Shown: positions 41,917 to 48,197 of the stretch, one piece after another
How the letters are laid out: every line of letters begins with the position of its first letter
Numbering within the stretch: position 1 is the stretch's first letter
DNA from: DATELY01 sp035276085
Lineage (GTDB): Bacteria > Pseudomonadota > Gammaproteobacteria > Steroidobacterales > Steroidobacteraceae
Reading direction: 5' to 3'
DNA: 48,197 nt
NCBI GenBank assembly: GCA_035276085.1
Contig: DATELY010000189.1
Span: forward strand, 1 to 48,197
The notes under the pieces: generated by a model
Seen by the model: the letters and a program-made list of their open reading frames with translations, nothing else
What the model was told of the DNA's origin: nothing
Databases searched by the model: none
Position numbers and translations under genes: made by a program

Positions 41917-42546
41917 TCAGCTCTTCCCGGCCGCCTTCTTCTCGTCCGGTTTCGGCAGCGCGGTCAACGCCTCCACCTGCAAGCGCGGCTGAGAAAAATT
42001 GCTTTGGTGCGGGGTGCAGCTGACGTCGTTCTTCACGATGCGCACGGCGAGCTTCGGCAACACTTTCCGGGTCAGCTCGTCGATGAGCTCGCATTCGCCG
42101 GACTCGATTCCAAACTGCCCAACCGACAGATTCACCGGCTTCCAGCTGGCGGGAAACTGCGCTGTGACCTCGTCCGGCCGCTCACCGCGAACCCGCGCTT
42201 TCAGCTCGCGGGTGGTCTTGCTCTTTTCCAATTCAGCGAGCGCTTCCGGCGTGGCCTCCACCGGAGTCTTCGCAACGAGCTTCACGTGCGGTGTGCGCGA
42301 CGGGGAATTGCCGAAACACCCCGTGGCGATGGCTTTCACGTCCTTGGCACCGACTGCGCGCAGGATGGTTTCCACTCGATCTTCGATGCCATCGCAGGTG
42401 TAGAAGGTCGTGAAGCTCTGATAGAAGAAGTCGATCTCCTGACGCTTCCAGATCGCCTGCACCGGCTGATCCTCCGCAAATGCCGCCGGCAGGAGCATCA
42501 CAGCGGCAAGCAACGCAATGAACGATTTCGAACCGATGGGACGCAT
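41917..42546 (-). CDS. Uncharacterised exported protein
   Basis: Not recognised. The 209-residue product has a clear signal peptide (KSFIALLAAVMLLPAAFAED, cut after AFA). The mature domain has four cysteines (YTCDG, ATGCFGN, GECELI, VSCTPH), likely disulfide-bonded in the periplasm, and a Lys-rich C-terminal tail. ATG at 42546 gives the signal peptide. It is divergent from the kynurenine operon (65 bases between starts) and convergent with apaH. Nothing shows a function. Confidence 0.7.
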   Translation of the reverse strand: MRPIGSKSFIALLAAVMLLPAAFAEDQPVQAIWKRQEIDFFYQSFTTFYTCDGIEDRVETILRAVGAKDVKAIATGCFGNSPSRTPHVKLVAKTPVEATPEALAELEKSKTTRELKARVRGERPDEVTAQFPASWKPVNLSVGQFGIESGECELIDELTRKVLPKLAVRIVKNDVSCTPHQSNFSQPRLQVEALTALPKPDEKKAAGKS

Positions 42547-42599
42547 GAACAAACCCTCCGAGCGACTCGTACGTTTCGGGATGGAGAATTCTCTGAGGC

Positions 42600-42605
42600 T
42601 ATACT
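42600..42605 (+). promoter_or_regulatory. -10 box of the kynurenine operon
   Basis: TATACT ends 6 bases before the ATG at 42612, so transcription would begin at or next to the start codon. The -35 region is weak (nothing better than TTTCGG at a 20-base spacing). Lies in the 65-base divergent region with the exported-protein gene. Confidence 0.4.
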
Positions 42606-42611
42606 GAGACC

Positions 42612-42887
42612 ATGCAAGTATTGACCGCGTTCAACCTGCAGGACTGGATCGACCGTCATCGGGAGTTCCTGCGTCCTCCTGTCTGCAATCGCCAGGTCTT
42701 CAAGGAATCCGCGGATGGCTTTGTCCGGTTCTGCGACCACTGCAACGCGCAGCTCTACGCCGAGTACGAACACAGCGGCGATATCGAGCAGCAACTGCCG
42801 CCCATCTTCGAACGCTTCTATCGCTCGACGGACGCACGCACGTGCAAGCACTGCGGCCACGTGGCGCCGGGCGCTTCGACACACTGA
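42612..42887 (+). CDS. Internally deleted 3-hydroxyanthranilate 3,4-dioxygenase
   Basis: Intact 91-residue frame made of the two ends of a HaaO-type dioxygenase. Residues 5-30 (TAFNLQDWIDRHREFLRPPV and CNRQVF) match the family N-terminus. From residue 33 it resumes with the C-terminal segment SADGFVRFCDHC...QLPPIFERFY...CKHC, which carries the second-iron or rubredoxin-like site at Cys41, Cys44, Cys78 and Cys81. Bacterial HaaO is about 175 residues. About 84 residues of the cupin core, including the catalytic His/Glu ligands, are missing in frame. It cannot be a working ring-cleaving dioxygenase, but a small Fe/Zn-binding protein could still fold. First gene of the kynurenine operon; kynB follows after 18 bases. 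Confidence 0.8.
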   Translation: MQVLTAFNLQDWIDRHREFLRPPVCNRQVFKESADGFVRFCDHCNAQLYAEYEHSGDIEQQLPPIFERFYRSTDARTCKHCGHVAPGASTH

Positions 42888-42905
42888 CCGCAGGTCTCGA
42901 GTCGC

Positions 42906-43724
42906 ATGGACATCAGGCTGAAATTGGGCGGTCGAGCGTGGCAGGCCGATCTGACGCGTCCGGTCGACATCTCCATTCCGTTGGATTTTTCGGGAATGCA
43001 GCCATCCTTTTTCGCTGCACCTCGCGCACACGCCGAACCCCTGCGGGCGGGCAGTTTCACAGGTGCAGTGCGCACGGGTGCCAGCTGCAACTGTTCGACG
43101 TATTCCGTGACACCGCATTGCAATGGCACGCATACCGAATCCGTTGGCCACATCACTGCCGAGTTGCACAGCGTGCATGCGCTGGTCGAAGCGACATTGT
43201 TGCCAGCACAGCTGATCACGGTTCCCACCGTATGGGGTCGAGAGGTGGGTCCAGAGCACGACGTGGTTACGCGACCCGACGATCGACTCATCACTGCCCG
43301 TGCGCTGAGCGAGGCCGCATCCGGTGCGATCGCGACCGAAGCACGCGCGCTCGTCATCCGCACGTCGCCCAATCCGCTTGCGAAACGCACACGACAGTAC
43401 GACCAGGAGCCTGCCCCGTACTGCACCTCGGCCGCCATGCGTTGGATCGTCGCTCGAGGCGTGCAGCATCTGATCGTCGACGTGCCTTCGCTCGATCGCG
43501 CGGACGACGGTGGCCGGATGCTCTGCCACCACATCTACTGGGGCGTGCCGCCGCGCGAAGCGTCGGAACGGCTCATCGCACGCCCGCGCGCCACGGTCAC
43601 CGAGATGGCCTACGTTCCCGATGACGTCCTCGATGGCTGCTATCTGCTGAATCTGCAGGTTGCGCCCTTCGTGGCCGACGCGGCGCCTAGCCGGCCCGTG
43701 CTCTATCCCCTGGTGGCAGTGTGA
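42906..43724 (+). CDS. kynB: Kynurenine formamidase-like cyclase-family hydrolase
   Basis: Metal-dependent hydrolase of the cyclase/KynB superfamily, 272 residues. It is longer than classical KynB (about 210). The metal motif reads HCNGTHTESVGH instead of the usual HxGTHxDxPxH, with Glu for the Asp. Arylformamidase activity is inferred from its place directly ahead of kynureninase, with which it overlaps by one base (TGATG). It is the only candidate formamidase in the cluster. Start ATG at 42906. Confidence 0.8.
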   Translation: MDIRLKLGGRAWQADLTRPVDISIPLDFSGMQPSFFAAPRAHAEPLRAGSFTGAVRTGASCNCSTYSVTPHCNGTHTESVGHITAELHSVHALVEATLLPAQLITVPTVWGREVGPEHDVVTRPDDRLITARALSEAASGAIATEARALVIRTSPNPLAKRTRQYDQEPAPYCTSAAMRWIVARGVQHLIVDVPSLDRADDGGRMLCHHIYWGVPPREASERLIARPRATVTEMAYVPDDVLDGCYLLNLQVAPFVADAAPSRPVLYPLVAV

Positions 43725-44989
43725 TGCGCGATCGAGCTGAAGCCGAGCGACTCGATGCACAGGATGCGCTCGCGTCCCTGCGCTCGGCGTTTCACATCCC
43801 GAAACGGCACGACGGTGGCGACTGCATCTATCTGTGCGGCCATTCGCTGGGCCTGGCCCCCAAGCGCGCCGTGGACCTCGTGAATGAAGAGCTGCGGGCG
43901 TGGCAAACCCAGGGCGTGGAAGGACACTTCGCCGGCCCGCGACCCTGGGTTTCGTATCACGAACAAGTCGCGCAGGGGCTCGCGCTGCTGGCGGGCGCGC
44001 AAGCAGACGAAGTGGTGGCGATGAACTCGCTCACCGTGAACCTGCACCTGTTGTTCGTCAGTTTCTATCGGCCGCAGGGAGCCCGCCATCGGATCCTGAT
44101 CGAGCGGACCGCGTTCTCCTCCGATCGATATGCGGTGCAGTCGCAGCTGCAGTTTCACGGTTACGACCCGAAAACCGCATTGCTCGAAATCGCTCCGCGA
44201 GCGGGCGAAGATCACATCCGCACCGAAGACATTCTCGCGACGATCGACCAGGCGCGTGACCAGCTCGCACTCGTGTGGCTGCCCGGTGTGCAGTACTTGA
44301 ATGGCCAGGTGTTCGATATGCAGACGATCACGCGCGCGGCACACGCGTGCGGCGCGACGGTCGGTTGGGATCTCGCCCACGCGATCGGCAATGTGCCGCT
44401 GCACCTGCACGATTGGGATGTCGATTTTGCGGTGTGGTGCGGCTACAAGTATTTGAATGGCGGTCCTGGCGCGATCGGCGGCGCGTTCGTGCATTCGCGT
44501 CACGCGAGAAGTTTCGACCGGCCGCGTTTTGCGGGATGGTGGGCACACGATCCCGCCACCCGCTTCGAGATGCCGTCGGACTTCAGCCCCACGACAGGTG
44601 CACCGGGCTGGCAGCTGTCGAACCCGCCGATTCTCGCCATCACACCGCTCATTGCTGCGCTCGACGTGTTCACGCGTGCAGGCATCGATCGGCTGAACAG
44701 CAAGTCCGTGCAGCTCACGAGCTATCTGCACGAGCTGCTGCAAGCGTATTGCGCGGATCGAGTCGACGTGATCACGCCATCCAGTGCACGAGGAGCGCAG
44801 CTGTCATTACGAGTGCGCGGTCCTCGCGATCACGCTCGGACGGTCTTCGATCGGCTCGGTGCCGCCGGTGTTCTGTGCGACTGGCGCGAACCGGACATCA
44901 TCCGCGTGGCGCCGGTCCCGCTCTACAACCGCTTCACCGACGTGTGGGACTTCGTGCACGTGCTGCGAGCGATTTGTCGTGAGCAGTGA
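43724..44989 (+). CDS. kynU: Kynureninase
   Basis: PLP enzyme that cleaves kynurenine or 3-hydroxykynurenine to (3-hydroxy)anthranilate and alanine. 421 residues; internal aldimine Lys242 lies in WCGYKYLNGGPGAIGGAF. The N-terminal YLCGHSLGLAPK and the ATRFEMPSDFSPTTGAPGWQLSNPP region are typical. ATG at 43724 is preferred to a GTG one codon earlier. Its end overlaps the kmo GTG. Confidence 0.95.
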   Translation: MRDRAEAERLDAQDALASLRSAFHIPKRHDGGDCIYLCGHSLGLAPKRAVDLVNEELRAWQTQGVEGHFAGPRPWVSYHEQVAQGLALLAGAQADEVVAMNSLTVNLHLLFVSFYRPQGARHRILIERTAFSSDRYAVQSQLQFHGYDPKTALLEIAPRAGEDHIRTEDILATIDQARDQLALVWLPGVQYLNGQVFDMQTITRAAHACGATVGWDLAHAIGNVPLHLHDWDVDFAVWCGYKYLNGGPGAIGGAFVHSRHARSFDRPRFAGWWAHDPATRFEMPSDFSPTTGAPGWQLSNPPILAITPLIAALDVFTRAGIDRLNSKSVQLTSYLHELLQAYCADRVDVITPSSARGAQLSLRVRGPRDHARTVFDRLGAAGVLCDWREPDIIRVAPVPLYNRFTDVWDFVHVLRAICREQ

Positions 44990-46337
44990 GCGTGCTGATT
45001 TTCTGATCGTTGGCGCAGGGCTAGCCGGTCCCTTGATGGCGATCCTGCTGGCGGAACGCGGCCACTCGGTGCAACTCATCGAGCGCAGACCCGATCCCCG
45101 TATCGCAGCGGTCGAGCGCGGCCGCTCCATCAACCTCGCGCTGGCCGCGCGCGGCTTGCATGCCCTCGCGCTGGCGGGATTGGAAGCACGCGTGCAACCG
45201 CTGCTGCTGCCGATGCAGGGTCGCATGCTGCATGACCCGAGCGGTACGCAATCGTTCGTCGCCTATGGTCAGCGTCCGCACGAAGTCATCCACTCCGTGT
45301 CTCGCGGTCTGCTCAACGAGCTGCTGTTGGATGCCGCGAGCGCGACACGGAATGTCGGCATGCAGTTTCAATGCGCGGCACAGACGGTCGATTTCGAGCA
45401 GGCCCTTCTCACGCTGCGCAACGATCAGCAGCAGCTCACGCAGTGCGCGTTCAAGAGCCTGATTGGCGCCGATGGCGCCGGCTCGCCAATCCGTGCGGCA
45501 CTCGTTCAAGCGACCGGTGCCGAGTGCCATATCGACATGCTGAGCCACGGCTACAAGGAGTTGACGATTGCAGCACGCGCCGACGGCTCGCATGCCATGG
45601 AACGACAGGCATTGCACATCTGGCCGCGGGGCGGCTTCATGCTCATCGCCTTGCCCAATCTCGACGGGAGTTTCACGGTCACTCTCTTCCTGGCCAAAGA
45701 AGGCACGCACAGCTTCGCGGAGCTCACGACGCCTCGAGCGGTGCGCGCTTTCTTCGACAGGCAATTCCGTGACGCATCCGATCTCATGCCAGACCTCGAA
45801 CACGAATTCTTCGAGCATCCCGTGGGAGAGATGGGCACCGTCCGCAGTACACGCTGGGCGTTGGACGAGCGGTGCGTGCTCATCGGCGACGCGGCCCATG
45901 CGATCCTGCCGTTCCATGGTCAAGGCATGAACTGCGCCTTCGAGGACTGCGGCGTGCTGCTCGAGAAGCTCTCGGGTCCACGGGACGTCGCCGGTGCATT
46001 CGCGAGCTTCGAACGCGAACGCATTCCGCAGGCCGATGCCATTGCGGAGATGGCCATCGAGAATTACATCGAGATGCGCGACAGCGTGCGCGATCCCACC
46101 TTCCAGTTGCAGCGGACGCTGGCGCTGGAGTTGGAGCGCCGCTTTCCGACCCGCTTCGTGCCGCGGTATTCGATGGTGATGTTTCACCATGAGATTCCGT
46201 ATGCGACGGCGTATCGGCGCGGCGAGATACAGCAAGCGATCCTGCAGGAGCTCACTGCCAATGCGCGGTCGCTGGAGCAGGTGGACTATGGGCGGGCGGA
46301 GCAGTTGATTGGCGAACGGCTGCCGGGGTTGGAGTGA
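44979..46337 (+). CDS. kmo: Kynurenine 3-monooxygenase
   Basis: FAD monooxygenase that makes 3-hydroxykynurenine. 452 residues. FAD-binding LIVGAGLAGPLMAILLAERG at the N-terminus, GRSINLALAARG (KMO-typical) and the late GDAAHAILPFHGQGMNCAFEDC are all present. The GTG at 44979 overlaps the kynU stop by 11 bases and leaves a five-residue lead before the dinucleotide fold. The presence of kmo shows that the operon is built for 3-hydroxyanthranilate and probably quinolinate/NAD, which makes the defective dioxygenase gene upstream notable. Confidence 0.95.
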   Translation: MSSERADFLIVGAGLAGPLMAILLAERGHSVQLIERRPDPRIAAVERGRSINLALAARGLHALALAGLEARVQPLLLPMQGRMLHDPSGTQSFVAYGQRPHEVIHSVSRGLLNELLLDAASATRNVGMQFQCAAQTVDFEQALLTLRNDQQQLTQCAFKSLIGADGAGSPIRAALVQATGAECHIDMLSHGYKELTIAARADGSHAMERQALHIWPRGGFMLIALPNLDGSFTVTLFLAKEGTHSFAELTTPRAVRAFFDRQFRDASDLMPDLEHEFFEHPVGEMGTVRSTRWALDERCVLIGDAAHAILPFHGQGMNCAFEDCGVLLEKLSGPRDVAGAFASFERERIPQADAIAEMAIENYIEMRDSVRDPTFQLQRTLALELERRFPTRFVPRYSMVMFHHEIPYATAYRRGEIQQAILQELTANARSLEQVDYGRAEQLIGERLPGLE

Positions 46338-46680
46338 GCTGTCGCGTCCTGTCGAGATACACACTGTCGTATTTGGATGCGCTCAGCACCTGCGTCCCTT
46401 CCCTTGCGCAGCGGGGGAAGGACAGGATGGGGGCTCTCACGAACTGTGCACGCAAACGCCGCAGCCCCCACCCTGTCCCTCCCCCGCTTCGCAAGGGAGG
46501 GGACGCATAACTTCGTTGCACCAATCTCGCGCAGCGAGCCCACTCGAGCTACCCGATTTGCACTCTCTCGGCGCGAGCCTGCGCATAAATCTGCACCAAA
46601 TTCTGCTGGCACGCTTTTCGCTCTGAGCTTCGAGTACAACATGCCGGGCGCTCCTGGCCGGCCACTCAAATCCAAAACGA
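46338..46680. repeat. Intergenic region with a 45-bp-armed inverted repeat
   Basis: No gene is seen in these 343 bases. The main content is an inverted repeat: left arm 46391-46435, right arm 46463-46507, differing at about four positions, with a 27-base loop. Each arm is purine/pyrimidine-asymmetric (GCGGGGGAGGGACAGG-like). The right arm's outer part recurs alone at 9283-9319. No terminator T-run follows. It looks like a miniature repetitive element or a large mRNA-end hairpin for the kynurenine operon. Confidence 0.75.
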
Positions 46681-48099
46681 ATGGTTCAACACGCACCGTA
46701 CGACGAAATGCACGCGGAGAATGGCGTCATCCGCGAGCACTACCGAAGTTTTGCCGATTGGCTGGCGAAGACGCCGCCCGATCGCGTAGCGCAGAAGCGC
46801 GCGGAGGCCGACACGCTGTTTCACCGTGTCGGTATCACGTTCGCGGTGTACGGCGAGGAAGCCGGCACCGAGCGCCTGATTCCTTTCGACATCGTCCCGC
46901 GAATCATCCCGGCCGCGGAGTGGGAGCAGTTGGCCGCGGGGCTGAAGCAACGCGTCCGCGCGCTCAACGCGTTCATCAACGACATCTACCACGGGCAGGA
47001 GATTCTCAAAGCGGGCCGGATTCCGGCGGAACAGGTGCTCTGCAACGCGCAGTATCGCCCCGAGATGCAAGGCATAGACGTCCCCGGCGACATCTATGCG
47101 CATATCGCGGGCATCGACGTCGTGCGTGCAGGACGCGGCGAGTTCTATGTACTGGAAGACAACCTGCGGGTGCCCTCCGGCGTGTCGTACATGCTCGAAG
47201 ACCGACGCATGATGATGCGTCTGTTCCCTGAGCTCTTCGCACGCCATTCGGTCGCGCCCGTCGAGCACTACCCCGATTTGCTACTGGAGAATCTGCGCAG
47301 CGTCGCGCCTCCCGGCGTCAACGATCCCACCGTCGTCCTGCTGACACCGGGGGCCAACAACAGCGCCTACTTCGAACATGCGTTCCTGGCACAGCAGATG
47401 GGCGTGGAGCTGGTCGAAGGGCAGGACCTCTTCGTCGACGACGAGTTCGTCTACATGCGCACCACGCGCGGCCCGCAACGCGTGGATGTGATCTACCGGC
47501 GCATCGACGATGACTTCATGGATCCGCTGGTCTTTCGTCCCGATTCCATGCTGGGCGTGCCGGGATTGCTCGCGGCCTACCGTGCCGGTCACGTGGTGAT
47601 CGCCAACGCGATCGGTACGGGGGTGGCCGACGACAAGTCGATCTATCCGTTCGTCCCCGACATGATCCGCTTTTATCTCGGGCAGGAGCCGCTGCTCAAC
47701 AACGTGCCCACGTATGTGCTGCGGCGGCCGGAGGACCTGGCCTATACGCTCGCGCATCTGCACGAGCTGGTCGTGAAGGAGGTTCATGGCGCGGGCGGCT
47801 ACGGCATGCTCATCGGCCCCGCAGCAACACAGGAGCAACTGGCCGCCTTCGCCGAGCGCATTCGACGTGCGCCGGAGAGATACATCGCACAGCCGACCCT
47901 CGCCCTCTCCGCATGCCCGACCTTCGTCGAATCGGGCGTGGCGCCCCGGCACATCGACCTGCGGCCGTTCGTGCTGTCGGGTCGGGATGTGACGCTCGTG
48001 CCCGGCGGACTGACCCGCGTCGCTCTGCGCCAGGGTTCGCTGGTCGTGAATTCGTCGCAAGGTGGCGGCACGAAAGATACCTGGGTGTTGGAAGAATGA
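46681..48099 (+). CDS. Circularly permuted ATP-grasp type 2 protein
   Basis: ATP-dependent carboxylate-amine/thiol ligase-like protein of 472 residues, with the ATP-grasp fold in permuted order. Recognised by FAVYGEEAGTERLIPFDIVPRI-type N-terminal sequence, YVLEDNLRVPSGVSYMLEDR in the middle (acidic nucleotide/Mg region) and PRHIDLRPFVLSGRDVTLVPG toward the end. Such genes usually sit with an alpha-E helical-domain protein and a transglutaminase-like protease, in what is thought to be a peptide-modifying system; those would lie beyond the window. Substrate unknown. A repeat element follows its stop. Confidence 0.88.
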   Translation: MVQHAPYDEMHAENGVIREHYRSFADWLAKTPPDRVAQKRAEADTLFHRVGITFAVYGEEAGTERLIPFDIVPRIIPAAEWEQLAAGLKQRVRALNAFINDIYHGQEILKAGRIPAEQVLCNAQYRPEMQGIDVPGDIYAHIAGIDVVRAGRGEFYVLEDNLRVPSGVSYMLEDRRMMMRLFPELFARHSVAPVEHYPDLLLENLRSVAPPGVNDPTVVLLTPGANNSAYFEHAFLAQQMGVELVEGQDLFVDDEFVYMRTTRGPQRVDVIYRRIDDDFMDPLVFRPDSMLGVPGLLAAYRAGHVVIANAIGTGVADDKSIYPFVPDMIRFYLGQEPLLNNVPTYVLRRPEDLAYTLAHLHELVVKEVHGAGGYGMLIGPAATQEQLAAFAERIRRAPERYIAQPTLALSACPTFVESGVAPRHIDLRPFVLSGRDVTLVPGGLTRVALRQGSLVVNSSQGGGTKDTWVLEE

Positions 48100-48111
48100 A
48101 GCAGACCAGAA

Positions 48112-48197
48112 GCGGTTGGCGGTTAGCGGTTGGCGGTTGGTCGGACAAGACCACCGACGCCATCGTCATGTTGCTCTCTTGCCAACCGCCAACCGCT
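48112..48197. repeat. Facing GCGGTTR heptamer arrays at the window end
   Basis: The left array at 48112-48139 is GCGGTTG, GCGGTTA, GCGGTTG, GCGGTTG. After 43 bases an inverted array starts at 48183 (CAACCGC twice, then cut by the window edge). Same architecture as 15547-15640. Both inverted arms are preceded by a CTT(G)C-type word (CTTGCCAACCGC). Confidence 0.9.

Noticed and set aside
45021..46364. A 447-codon minus-strand open frame
   Set aside because: Antisense of kmo; composition and lack of a start signal indicate a shadow frame.
1..48197. tRNA, rRNA or riboswitch genes
   Set aside because: Intergenic regions were read for cloverleaf-like pairs, T-loop words and known riboswitch cores; none was convincing by eye.

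Overview
This is a GC-rich chromosomal segment dominated by housekeeping genes of a gammaproteobacterium. Evidence for that placement is the hslO, gatCAB, mreBCD-mrdA-rodA-rlpA-dacC, ybeD-lipB-lipA, amgK-murU, lptD-surA-pdxA-rsmA-apaG-apaH set and gene order, the kynurenine genes and a piuC-type iron locus. This mix fits the Nevskiales/Steroidobacteraceae/Xanthomonadales side of the class, but that assignment is inference. I see no rRNA, tRNA, CRISPR array, phage gene or transposase gene.

Layout. 1-2906: hslO and a SulP anion transporter, divergent. 3000-8362: an aromatic-catabolism-like block (bicupin dioxygenase-like protein, a broken RutE-like nitroreductase, TfdB/PheA-type FAD monooxygenase, MDR dehydrogenase), followed by an alpha/beta hydrolase. 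9333-12658: gatC-gatA-gatB on the minus strand. 12829-22056: a long plus-strand run of cell-shape and envelope genes (mreB, mreC, mreD, mrdA, rodA, rlpA, dacC, D-amino-acid aminotransferase-like, ybeD), with four-base overlaps at several joints. 22057-23762: lipA-lipB facing it. 23868-28567: tonB-exbB-exbD-exbD-TPR and a second tonB, all minus strand, closed by a clear intrinsic terminator. 28686-32767: a siderophore receptor, PiuC-like hydroxylase and PepSY membrane protein. 32764-34514: amgK-murU peptidoglycan recycling. 34599-41889: lptD-surA-pdxA-rsmA-usp-apaG-apaH. 42612-46337: kynurenine operon. 46681-48099: circularly permuted ATP-grasp protein.

How the parts work together. The TonB/ExbB/ExbD block supplies energy for the adjacent receptor; a Fur-box-like promoter lies between the second tonB and the receptor. 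MreBCD, PBP2, RodA, RlpA and the D,D-carboxypeptidase form the elongation and peptidoglycan-maturation machinery. AmgK and MurU return amino sugars to UDP-MurNAc. The kynurenine operon should run tryptophan-derived formylkynurenine to 3-hydroxyanthranilate. Its first gene, however, is a 3-hydroxyanthranilate dioxygenase that has lost the catalytic cupin and keeps the N-terminus and the four-cysteine tail.

The most unusual non-coding signal is a family of tandem 7-bp repeats (GCGGTTA/GCGGTTG). It occurs at four loci in tight intergenic spaces, twice as facing inverted arrays able to form long hairpins. One array has supplied the last codons and stop of rsmA. A second, unrelated period-7 family (TGGGACN) with the same inverted layout lies between gatA and gatB. 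A third element, a 45-bp-armed inverted repeat, follows kmo, and a solo arm of it lies downstream of the hydrolase gene.
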